From Nostoc sp. 'Lobaria pulmonaria (5183) cyanobiont' (GTDB lineage Bacteria > Cyanobacteriota > Cyanobacteriia > Cyanobacteriales > Nostocaceae), in assembly GCF_002949795.1 (NCBI RefSeq), contig NZ_CP026692.1, forward strand, positions 1,981,501-2,045,500: a stretch of 64,000 bases of DNA, given 5' to 3'. Below the pieces are notes generated by a model. That model was not told the origin of the DNA. It searched no databases and saw only the letters and a program-made list of their open reading frames with translations. Shown one piece after another: positions 1 to 7,723 of this stretch. Made by a program: the position numbers and the translations under genes. The number at the start of each line of letters is the position of its first letter. Within the stretch, counting starts at the first letter, position 1.

Positions 1-1072
1 CACCTCCCGACTCTAATAAACCAATTGCCTGCTTCTTGTGAACAGCAGCTAAAATTGTACTTAAAGCAGCTTGAGCGATCGCCGAAGATTGGGGTGGCAT
101 TGCAATTACTAAACCAGAAGCTTGTGCAACTAATTCTCGAACTTCTTGAGGCTCGGCAGTATTGAGGTCTATTAATTCGACTGCTACGCCTGTTTTTGCG
201 CATCCATGAGCTATGGTACGGACTAAATGCTCGCTATGTCCGTAATCTTCAACATAAAATAGAGACACTAAAGTCTCTGTTTTTGCTTGTTCTAAACTCC
301 AGTTTTGATAGCGTCCGAGCCATTCCGAGATATAGTGTTGTAATAAAGGGCCATGTCCCGTAGCAACTGTTCCTATTTCTAACTTTTCAATCCGCTTTAA
401 AGCTGCTAAGACAGATCGGGCATTGGGGCCCATGAGACAATCATAGTAATAGTGAAAATCCTCCTCTATTGAGGTAATATTTTCATCATAAGTGTGGTCA
501 TCACAATAGTGCATCCCAAACACATCACAGGTGTAGAGAATGGAAGTTTTGTGGTCATAGGTCAAGATTGTGTCAGGCCAGTGTAAGTTTGGTGCAGAGA
601 TAAATTCTAATTCGTGTCCGTTGCCTAAATCTAATCGCTCTCCACTTTTCACCTGCATTGATTTAAAAGGCTGGTGAACCATATTTTCTAGGAATTGAAT
701 AGCTACCTTAGCACCAACAACAGTAATGGAGGGAGCTAATTCTAAAATATTTTTCACTAGGCCACTGTGGTCAGGTTCTGTATGGCTAATAATCAAGTAA
801 TCTATCTTAGCCGGATCGATTAATTCCACCAGTATCTCAAGATATAATTGCTCAAACTTGCGGTGAGATGTGTCAACTAAGGCAATTTTTTCTCCTTGAA
901 TTAAGAAAGAATTATAGGTTGTACCATTACGTAAACCAAACTCGATATCAAAACGTTCTCTATCCCAATCGAGACAACGTATAGCAGTCGTTTCAGGAGC
1001 AATTTCAACAGTTTCAATCGTCAAACGCCCAGGATTGGAAATAACTTGAGTAAGCTGTGTGAGTGCAACCAT
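1..1072 (-). CDS. Flavodiiron protein (diflavin flavoprotein), 3' end cut by window edge
   Basis: Cyanobacterial flavodiiron proteins reduce O2 to water with NAD(P)H-derived electrons, protecting the photosystems. About 357 N-terminal codons are visible, covering the metallo-beta-lactamase-like diiron domain and the start of the flavodoxin domain; the C-terminal flavin reductase domain expected in cyanobacteria would lie outside the window. The diiron ligands look canonical: HTEPDH near residue 97, a His in NLHWPDT, the Asp in TCDVFGMH and the His in GHGPLL. Intact ligands fit the Flv3/Flv4 type better than Flv1/Flv2, and the N-terminal stretch DIEFGLRNGTTYNS resembles Flv3, but the exact paralogue is not certain. 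The start MVALTQLTQ has a GGAG ribosome site about 8 bases upstream. It is divergent from the next gene across a 220-base spacer. Confidence 0.93.
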   Translation of the reverse strand, partial: MVALTQLTQVISNPGRLTIETVEIAPETTAIRCLDWDRERFDIEFGLRNGTTYNSFLIQGEKIALVDTSHRKFEQLYLEILVELIDPAKIDYLIISHTEPDHSGLVKNILELAPSITVVGAKVAIQFLENMVHQPFKSMQVKSGERLDLGNGHELEFISAPNLHWPDTILTYDHKTSILYTCDVFGMHYCDDHTYDENITSIEEDFHYYYDCLMGPNARSVLAALKRIEKLEIGTVATGHGPLLQHYISEWLGRYQNWSLEQAKTETLVSLFYVEDYGHSEHLVRTIAHGCAKTGVAVELIDLNTAEPQEVRELVAQASGLVIAMPPQSSAIAQAALSTILAAVHKKQAIGLLESGG

Positions 1073-1292
1073 TTATTTTCTCCAAAAAGAATATTATCTG
1101 GAGCGAGTGTTATGTTTCTTATATTTACCTGAAATACTCAATTAGTAAAATGCCAATTTATAAAGCTAATCATCAGAAATCTTTATTCATCATTTAACTT
1201 GATTTACCATTGAATTGTTCAATGTTTATCATTACTTTTATCTTCAATAATGAGCGTGAGAAAAGGTAAATACTAAGTTAGAATGTTTACGC

Positions 1293-2252
1293 ATGTCGTT
1301 AACCTTTCTTCGTCCTCCTATACAACAAATCAACAGCGAAATTGCCCGTCACGCTGGTGTTGATCTGTATGTGCTGCGCCTCGATCTTATGCACCCGTGG
1401 GTTAACGGCAATAAGTGGTTTAAGCTGAAATACAATCTTTTGGAGGCTAAGGAGAAAAATTTCACAACGCTGCTAACCTTTGGCGGCGCTTATTCTAATC
1501 ACATCTATGCAACTGCGGCGGCTGGTAATCTTTGCGGTTTTCGCACTATCGGGGTAATTCGTGGAGAGGAGAGGCTACCGTTAAACCCGACGCTGAGTTT
1601 TGCTGTACAACAGGGTATGCAGCTTGTCTATCTGAACCGCGAGATGTATCGACAGCGCAATACACCAGCGTTAGAAGAATCTCTGCAACAACGTTTCGGT
1701 AAGGTGTTTATCATTCCTGAAGGTGGGAGTAATTTAAATGGTGTGCGCGGCTGTACAGAGATAATTGATCGTGCGATGCCTACGGCTGGCTACGCCTACG
1801 CATTTGATCATATATGCGTAGCTTGCGGTACAGCTACCACACTAGCAGGTATTGCGCTTTCGTTGCATGAAGGACAAAGAGCGATCGCTTTTCCTGTATT
1901 GAAGAATGGCGCATTTCTTGCACAAGAAATTGAAACTTTGTTGACAAATTACCTCGCCTCTGATTTACCTGCACCATATAGTTCTCCCGCTTCCTGGGAA
2001 TTGGTATGTGATTACCACTTTGGTGGTTATGCAAAGGTGAACGACGAGTTAATACTGTTCAGCCAGCAGTTCACACAGGAACATGACGTACCCCTTGATT
2101 ACGTATATACCGCTAAAATGTTTTACGGAGTGATGGATTTACTACAGCAGGGATTTTTTCGTAGAGGCGATTCCTTACTGCTGGTACACACAGGCGGCTT
2201 ACAAGGCAACGTTGGCATGGAGAAAAGTTTGCAGAGATTTTCTAAAATCTGA
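1293..2252 (+). CDS. PLP-dependent D-cysteine desulfhydrase / ACC deaminase family protein
   Basis: This 319-residue protein belongs to the fold-type II PLP family that includes D-cysteine desulfhydrase and 1-aminocyclopropane-1-carboxylate deaminase. The Schiff-base lysine is expected at K41 in the motif GNKWFKL, followed by the GGAYSNH phosphate/substrate loop at 64-70, a glycine-rich stretch PEGGSNLNGVRG near 142-153, and a C-terminal HTGGLQGN loop. Length matches the family. The reaction is probably release of ammonia and a keto acid, with sulfide if the substrate is D-cysteine; the sequence alone does not settle the substrate. ATG at 1293 is the first in-frame start. The gene stands alone between a divergent flavodiiron gene and a DUF262 gene 108 bases downstream. 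Confidence 0.85.
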   Translation: MSLTFLRPPIQQINSEIARHAGVDLYVLRLDLMHPWVNGNKWFKLKYNLLEAKEKNFTTLLTFGGAYSNHIYATAAAGNLCGFRTIGVIRGEERLPLNPTLSFAVQQGMQLVYLNREMYRQRNTPALEESLQQRFGKVFIIPEGGSNLNGVRGCTEIIDRAMPTAGYAYAFDHICVACGTATTLAGIALSLHEGQRAIAFPVLKNGAFLAQEIETLLTNYLASDLPAPYSSPASWELVCDYHFGGYAKVNDELILFSQQFTQEHDVPLDYVYTAKMFYGVMDLLQQGFFRRGDSLLLVHTGGLQGNVGMEKSLQRFSKI

Positions 2253-2360
2253 GTTGCCACTTAATTAAATATCAGTTAGCTTTGTATGGAATTTTACTAC
2301 AACCAGTGAAATTCAGAGGCCAATCTTGATATTTACTCAAAGTTAGGTAAGGTTAATTCT

Positions 2361-4142
2361 ATGTTTACATCTACTGAACGTATTAAACCGGATGCTCAGA
2401 GTATTCCTCTCTATTTAGAAAGTCTTCTCTCACACAAGTATCAAATTCCAACTTTTCAAAGAGATGTTGTTTGGGAGAAAGAGAATGTAAAAAAACTTTG
2501 GGATAGTATTTATAAGTTTTACCCTTTAGGAAGTATTCTAATTTGGAAAACTAATACCAAGTTAGAAAGTCATAGGGAAATAGGTGGTATAAAATTTGCT
2601 GATAATTTTTACTCTAATGAGTATCAGTACATTTTAGATGGACAACAAAGAACAACTTCTCTCTTAACATCAATCTATGGGGGTAAGATTGCTAATAACG
2701 AAAACTTTGATCCAACACTATATATAGATTTGACTATTGAACTTACTGATGCAACTGATGACACCAGCTATGCAAAAAGGTTTTTATTTTGGGACGAAAT
2801 AGACGATAGAGATGGTCAGCTAAAAGCAAATATTGGAAAAAAACAACGTTATCAAGATAAACTAATTGTCAGCTTAATAGATATAATTAAAGACCGTGGG
2901 GAAATAGAAAGAAATATTTATGTAAGTGTTAATAGAGAATTTGATCATTCTTATATGCAACAATTTAGGAGAATTAGGGAAGTTTTGGCTAATTACAAAA
3001 TTTCCTTTATTGAGTTAAGAGGTATTGAAGTTGCGGAAGTTTGTCAAATATTTGAGCGGATTAATCAAGCTGGCAAACCCTTGGATATCTTTGATATTGT
3101 GGTTGCTAAGACTTTTCGTTCTGAAAATAAGACAAATAATATCTCTGGGTTCTATCTTCGGGAATTATTTGATAAATTTAAAAAAACTATTTCTAGTAGT
3201 CAATATGCCAGTATTGATAATTGGACATTGCTCCAAATGCTAGCTGTAGTAGTAAAATCTGAATTTCCCGAAGCTGGGATACAAAATATTACTGATATGT
3301 ATCTTAATAAGCTAAAAACAGAGCATATTGAAGCTGTATGGTCTGATTTTAAAATAGCCGTTGCTAAAACTTTTGATTTCTTTGATAATATTTTGCATAT
3401 AAAGGGTGGAAGATTAATTCCTTACCGATATTTATACCTGACTATCACAGCATACTTTTATCGGAATGATAAACCAGATTATAGTTTTCTAGGTAAGTAT
3501 TTTTGGTATTATAGTTTTCATAATGCAGAGTTACTAACAAACACTTCTCACCTCTGGAAACATATAGACTTTGTTAATCAGCAAAAGGCTAATAGTACTT
3601 ACTCATTCAATCAATTTGATATTGATAAGAATTCTCTCAGGAAATCTTTCTATAGTTATAGAGGTCGCTTATCCAGAGCAATACTATCACTTTATGCAAA
3701 CCACAAGCCGCAAGATTGGGCAAAACCTCATAGAGATATTTTGTCTGATGTTTATTATTTGCTAACAGATAAGCCTAACTTGCACCATATATTTCCAGTT
3801 AACTTTATTAAACAGAGTGGTATTGCTAGTCAAATAGAATCTGACAGCTTGATGAATATTGCCTATCTGTCTCAAATAACTAATTTGAAAATTAGCGATA
3901 GAAATCCATTACATTATCTCAAAGAATATGACGAGCCTGGTTTAGAGACAGTGCTACGCTCTCATCTTATACCGACAATCATTCTTGAATGGTCAAGAGG
4001 CGATGCACTTCCTGAACACGCCCTAACTATTTTTATTGAAGAAAGGGTAAACCTGTTATTAGAGGCTTTGAAGCTGAAGTTAGAAGGAATTGAATTTAAG
4101 GTTTTTGATATGGGTAATCCCACAGATAATATCCATTTTTAG
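2361..4142 (+). CDS. DUF262 protein with C-terminal HNH-type HHIFP motif (GmrSD-like)
   Basis: The 593-residue product starts with a DUF262 (ParB/sulfiredoxin-like) domain: IPTFQRDVVW at 29-38, the hallmark DGQQRTT at 93-99 and FERINQAGKPLDIFDIV around 230. The C-terminal third carries HHIFP at 475-479 followed by the Asn-rich segment MNIAYLSQITNLKISDRNP, as in DUF1524/HNH nuclease domains. This order (DUF262 then HNH) is that of GmrSD-type IV restriction enzymes, which cut modified foreign DNA, so a stand-alone defence nuclease is the best guess. The coding sequence is visibly richer in A and T than its neighbours, which hints at horizontal acquisition. No methyltransferase or partner gene flanks it. 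Function is inferred; the motifs are seen directly. Confidence 0.82.
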   Translation: MFTSTERIKPDAQSIPLYLESLLSHKYQIPTFQRDVVWEKENVKKLWDSIYKFYPLGSILIWKTNTKLESHREIGGIKFADNFYSNEYQYILDGQQRTTSLLTSIYGGKIANNENFDPTLYIDLTIELTDATDDTSYAKRFLFWDEIDDRDGQLKANIGKKQRYQDKLIVSLIDIIKDRGEIERNIYVSVNREFDHSYMQQFRRIREVLANYKISFIELRGIEVAEVCQIFERINQAGKPLDIFDIVVAKTFRSENKTNNISGFYLRELFDKFKKTISSSQYASIDNWTLLQMLAVVVKSEFPEAGIQNITDMYLNKLKTEHIEAVWSDFKIAVAKTFDFFDNILHIKGGRLIPYRYLYLTITAYFYRNDKPDYSFLGKYFWYYSFHNAELLTNTSHLWKHIDFVNQQKANSTYSFNQFDIDKNSLRKSFYSYRGRLSRAILSLYANHKPQDWAKPHRDILSDVYYLLTDKPNLHHIFPVNFIKQSGIASQIESDSLMNIAYLSQITNLKISDRNPLHYLKEYDEPGLETVLRSHLIPTIILEWSRGDALPEHALTIFIEERVNLLLEALKLKLEGIEFKVFDMGNPTDNIHF

Positions 4143-4184
4143 AAAAGCGATTTTCCTAAAAAGAGGCATTGCTGGTTTTCATGC

Positions 4185-5342
4185 TTACCGTTTATTCTGT
4201 AAACTTTGAATAGTAGCGATCGCATGTTTCGCCACAATATCAATCTCTTCTTCTGTAGTAAACCGTCCAATACCAAACCGCACCGAAGCATAAGCTAGCT
4301 TTTCTGAATGTCCCAGTGCTGTAAGAACATGGGAAGGTGCAGTAGTTGCTGACGAGCAAGCAGATCCAGAAGAAACTGCCATTACTGGCTGCAATCCTAG
4401 CAAAAGTGCGGCTCCATCCACTCCCTCAACACTGATATTCAAGTTTCCCGCCAATCGCTGTTGAGGATGTCCGTTGAAATGAATTCCTTCAACTTGCGAA
4501 AGCTGTTCCCACAATCTTTGTCTTAACTGAGTGAGGCGTTGGGTTTCTGTCTCTTGTTCAGCCAAAGCGATTTCTACAGCTTTGCCAAAGCCGACAATTT
4601 GCGGTGTATACAATGTACCAGAGCGCATCCCCCGCTCGTGTCCGCCGCCGTGCTGCTGGGGAGCTAGTTGTACTCTGGGGTTGCGCCTGCGGACGTACAG
4701 CGCTCCAATACCTTTGGGGCCATATACTTTATGTGCTGTGAGTGACATCAAGTCAATTTTCATCGCCTGCACATCCAAGGGAATTTTACCAATAGCTTGG
4801 GCAGCATCGGTATGGAATAGAATTTGGTGTTCATGGCACATTTCCCCAATTTCTGCCAATGGCTGTAACACGCCAATTTCGTTATTTGCAGCCATCACCG
4901 ATACTAAAATCGTCTCAGGACGGAAAGCGTTTTTTAACTCAATTAAATCAATCAATCCATCTTTTTGGACAGGGAGAATAGTAATTTCAAAACCGAGACT
5001 TTTTAAATAATTACAAGGATCGATTACTGCACTATGTTCAGTGGCAATAGTAATAATATGCTGACCTTTTTTAAAATAAGCTTCGGCAACACCTTTAATA
5101 GCTAGATTATTTGCTTCTGTTGCCCCACTCGTAAAAACAATTTCTTCTAGTGTGGCGTTGATTGCTGCTACTAAAATTTCTCGTGTTTGCTTCACAGCAG
5201 CTTCTGCTTCCCAACCGTAAACATGACTAATACTAGCTGGGTTGCCAAAGTGTTCTGTAAAATAAGGAAGCATTACTGCTAATACCCGTTCATCTACAGG
5301 TGTGGTAGCGTGACAATCAAGGTAGATAGGGCGAATAGACAT
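4185..5342 (-). CDS. Cysteine desulfurase (IscS/NifS family)
   Basis: A 385-residue PLP enzyme that mobilises sulfur from L-cysteine as a persulfide for Fe-S cluster and thiocofactor synthesis. The PLP lysine is K205 in TAHKVYGPKG, the PLP-stacking region reads TEHSAV near 101-106, and the persulfide cysteine is C329 in SSGSACSSATTAPSHV; the long flexible loop around it is typical of group I (IscS/NifS-like) rather than SufS-like enzymes. Length and N-terminus (IYLDCHATTPVDERV) match the cyanobacterial form. The start codon lies 3 bases beyond the stop codon of the PD-(D/E)XK-type gene upstream on the same strand, so the two may be co-transcribed. No nif genes are adjacent, so a housekeeping role is more likely than a nitrogenase-specific one. 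Confidence 0.95.
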   Translation of the reverse strand: MSIRPIYLDCHATTPVDERVLAVMLPYFTEHFGNPASISHVYGWEAEAAVKQTREILVAAINATLEEIVFTSGATEANNLAIKGVAEAYFKKGQHIITIATEHSAVIDPCNYLKSLGFEITILPVQKDGLIDLIELKNAFRPETILVSVMAANNEIGVLQPLAEIGEMCHEHQILFHTDAAQAIGKIPLDVQAMKIDLMSLTAHKVYGPKGIGALYVRRRNPRVQLAPQQHGGGHERGMRSGTLYTPQIVGFGKAVEIALAEQETETQRLTQLRQRLWEQLSQVEGIHFNGHPQQRLAGNLNISVEGVDGAALLLGLQPVMAVSSGSACSSATTAPSHVLTALGHSEKLAYASVRFGIGRFTTEEEIDIVAKHAIATIQSLQNKR

Positions 5343-5345
5343 AAA

Positions 5346-5972
5346 TTAACTCAAAATTTGACTCAAATTTTTTAATACACTTAAAACCTGATAAAGTTCA
5401 CTTTTTCGTTTCAAAAGCGTAAATTTATCAGACATAGCATACTTTGGCTGATTTTCTTTTGTCAGTTTCAAGAAAATAAAATCACTACCATTTGTTACTA
5501 ATCCAAAACTAGGTTTGTCTTGATGAGGATTAGCTAGCATATAAACAAGTGCTTGAGGTATAGCTTCTAAAAGAGAAAAGCTAGACCTTTTAGATTCAAT
5601 TACTAACAACCAGAATTGTTCTTGAATAACTAAAATATCAATTCTACCTCTAATAATTTCTCCTTCATCTTCGGCAGAAAGTTCTATTGATTGTTCGCCT
5701 CTGATATAAAAAGGCTCATCATAAAATCCAGCTAAATTGAGTAAAGGAGATAAAACTACTAATTTTACCGTTTCTTCTGACAAAGGAGGATGCTTGACTA
5801 AACGGAGATAATGAAGTTTTATTCTGTCTAAATCTGGCTTTTCTAAATCTGTAATTTCCGGTAAATTTTCAAACCATTCTGTGAAAAATGCCTCATCTTC
5901 TGCTAGCTGTAGACTAAATTTTTCCTCCAAATAGGCAAGCCCGACATTTTGTGCTTGGATAAATTGAACCAT
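5346..5972 (-). CDS. PD-(D/E)XK nuclease-like protein (type I restriction HsdR N-terminal-like)
   Basis: The 208-residue protein contains a compact nuclease-fold motif: D112 in GRIDILV, then E126 and K128 in LLVIESKRSSF, followed by a helix beginning AIPQALVYML. This D-x(n)-E-x-K pattern is that of the HsdR_N/PD-(D/E)XK families often found as small single-domain proteins in filamentous cyanobacteria. Whether it cuts DNA is unknown. It ends 3 bases before the cysteine desulfurase start. A decayed paralogue lies just upstream (6338-6993), sharing the N-terminal block QAQNV.LAYL and the whole catalytic region, so the pair arose by duplication. No ribosome site of note precedes MVQFIQAQN. Confidence 0.72.
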   Translation of the reverse strand: MVQFIQAQNVGLAYLEEKFSLQLAEDEAFFTEWFENLPEITDLEKPDLDRIKLHYLRLVKHPPLSEETVKLVVLSPLLNLAGFYDEPFYIRGEQSIELSAEDEGEIIRGRIDILVIQEQFWLLVIESKRSSFSLLEAIPQALVYMLANPHQDKPSFGLVTNGSDFIFLKLTKENQPKYAMSDKFTLLKRKSELYQVLSVLKNLSQILS

Positions 5973-6008
5973 AATTTATTTAAGAAATGCAATATAAACC
6001 TCATTTAT

Positions 6009-6154
6009 GTTGAGAACCGTAGTTTTTGCCCTCACCCTAAATCCCTCTCCCTACTTGGGAGAGGGACTTCTTTCCGGCTCCCCTTCTCCCAATATTGGGA
6101 GAAGGGGCTGGGGGATGAGGGTTTTTCTATTCATACAGAACTACGGTTTTCAAC
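6009..6154. repeat. Nested palindromic repeat (CCCTCACCCTAAATCCCTCTCC family)
   Basis: The ends form a 15-base inverted repeat (ttgagaaccgtagtt against aactacggttttcaa, one mismatch). Inside are two further GC-rich hairpins built from ccctctcccta/ttgggagaggg and ccttctcccaatattgggagaagg. The same core sequence appears at 11019-11040 and 17205-17323, so this is a dispersed family. It occupies most of the spacer between the nuclease-like gene and its pseudogene. Confidence 0.8.
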
Positions 6155-6200
6155 GTGGACGCAGTTTAACTATTATGACACTGTTACAGTATTAACATAT

Positions 6201-6314
6201 TGGTCTGTCAAGATAATTTTGAGGGTTTGTAGTAAGCACTTTAGTGCCTAGTAAATAAGAACTGAAGTCCTTACTACTAAATTGCTTATTCATCAATTTC
6301 AGCTTGACACACCA
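6201..6314. mobile_element. MITE-like element with TGGTCTGTCAAG ends
   Basis: Terminal inverted repeats read tggtctgtcaag on the left and cttgacacacca on the right (11 of 12 complementary). The 114-base body has no coding capacity and includes ttgtagtaagcacttta, half of the hairpin that stands alone at 31661-31690. A second copy with the same ends is at 46103-46195, and a relative with TGGTCTGTCCCA ends is at 34130-34254. Confidence 0.7.
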
Positions 6315-6337
6315 CTAGAGAGAAAGAGCAAAGATAA

Positions 6338-6993
6338 TTAATTTAAAAATTGACCTATTTTTTTTAGTATATTCAAAACTTTATATAATTCATGATCACG
6401 TCTATATAAAGTGAATCTATCAGATAAAGCATACATTGGTTTATCTTGTTTTATCAACTTGATAAATTGGAGATATTCTCCATTCCTTACTAAGGAATAT
6501 GCAGGATGCTCAGGCTGAGGATTTGCCAACATATAAGTCAAAGCTTGAGGAATCGCCTTTGCCAAGGAAAACTAGACCTCTTAGATTCAATTACCAGTAA
6601 CCATATCTGCTCTTGGAGAACCAAGACATCAATTTTACCTTTAATGATTTCTTTACTCTCTTCGGTGTTTAATTTATTATCAATGATAACTTGTTCGCTA
6701 ATCTCTACACTTTCTTCTGTAGCAATATAAAAAGGAGAACGATAAAAACCAGCTAAATCTAGTAACGGAGATAATACTACCAATTTTACAGCTTCTTCTA
6801 AAAGAGGAGCATTTTCAAGGACATTGAGATAGTTATTTTTAACTCTGTCTAAATATTGCTTTTCTAATTCAGTCATTTCAAGGATGTAGTCAAATCACTC
6901 TGTAAAAAATTGCTCATCTTCAGATTTGTATAAAGCAAATTTTTTCTTTAAGTAGGCAAGAGTGACATTTTGAGCTTGGATAACTTGAATCAT
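6338..6993 (-). pseudogene. Decayed paralogue of the adjacent PD-(D/E)XK-type gene
   Basis: Read from an ATG at 6993, the sequence begins MIQVIQAQNVTLAYLKKKF and follows the intact neighbour at 5346-5972 residue for residue. Codon 33, a Trp (TGG) in the neighbour, is TGA here (6897-6895). Near 6568-6571 a one-base loss in a T run (AGTTTTCC where AGTTTTTCC is needed) shifts the frame just after the VIESKRSSF nuclease motif; the remaining part (AIPQALTYMLANP to IGQFLN) continues in another frame. The catalytic D and E-x-K are still readable. Two independent lesions make this a pseudogene, although a shorter product starting at the ATG at 6876 and ending at 6538 could be made. Confidence 0.88.
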
Positions 6994-7067
6994 GTTTATT
7001 TAAACTTGCAAAAAGTTTAATTCCTGACTTTAATTATCACGCTAGCAGTTTTTAGCATCCAGTTGCG

Positions 7068-7547
7068 TTAAGTGGCTGCTAATTCCTGCAATTTAGTTAA
7101 AACTGCCTGAGCATGACCTTTTGTTTTTACATTAGGCCAAGCATAGACAATAATTTTATCCGGTGAAATTAAAAAGGTTGAGCGAACAACACCCATATAT
7201 TCTTTGCCCATAAACTTCTTCAATTGCCAAGCGCCGTAGGCTTCAATCAAAATATGTTCTGGGTCACTTAAAAGGGTGATTGACAAGTTATGTTTGCTAA
7301 TAAATTTACAATGGGACTTACCCAAATCTGGACTTACACCTAAGATTTTTGCTCCCAGTGCGCTGAAGTCTTGATACAACTCGGTGAAATCTTTCGCTTC
7401 GGTGGTACAACCGGGTGTGTCATCTTTAGGGTAGAAGTAGAGGACAACCCATTGACTGCTGAGGTCGTCGAGAGTGACTGCATTGCCATTTTGGTCAGGG
7501 GTGGAGAAATCTGGCGCTGGTTGTCCGACTTGGGGAATGTTGCTCAT
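7068..7547 (-). CDS. Peroxiredoxin, PrxQ/Bcp family
   Basis: The 159-residue protein reduces hydrogen peroxide and organic hydroperoxides. The peroxidatic cysteine is C47 in DDTPGCTTEAKDF. The position five residues on, where many Bcp proteins carry the resolving cysteine, is Lys (K52). The only other candidate is C80 in GKSHCKF, in the helix-3 region where some PrxQ proteins place their resolving cysteine. Start chosen at MSNIPQVGQPAPDF, the normal N-terminus for the family; an in-frame ATG 33 codons upstream would add residues unlike any peroxiredoxin. The gene is transcribed alone, leftward, between the pseudogene and the kinase gene. Confidence 0.93.
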   Translation of the reverse strand: MSNIPQVGQPAPDFSTPDQNGNAVTLDDLSSQWVVLYFYPKDDTPGCTTEAKDFTELYQDFSALGAKILGVSPDLGKSHCKFISKHNLSITLLSDPEHILIEAYGAWQLKKFMGKEYMGVVRSTFLISPDKIIVYAWPNVKTKGHAQAVLTKLQELAAT

Positions 7548-7723
7548 GATGAAGGTAGGAGAGATTGCGTAAGCGTAGCTTGTAGACATCGCTTTAGAAT
7601 TGTACAGTACATATATTGAGTATATTGAGCGATGACACGTAACCACTAATTACGAATAGTATTAGTTTTGGTTGAACAATAGCAAAACCCAAACAATTAG
7701 AAGCAATTTTTACTTCCAAGCTA

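Noticed and set aside
5949..6251. Open frames through the palindromic repeat
   Set aside because: They consist largely of repeat sequence (the Pro/Ser/Leu-rich reading typical of this family) and overlap the start of the real leftward gene.
7548..7646. Upstream start for the peroxiredoxin
   Set aside because: The 33 extra residues match no peroxiredoxin and the MSNIPQVG start is standard.
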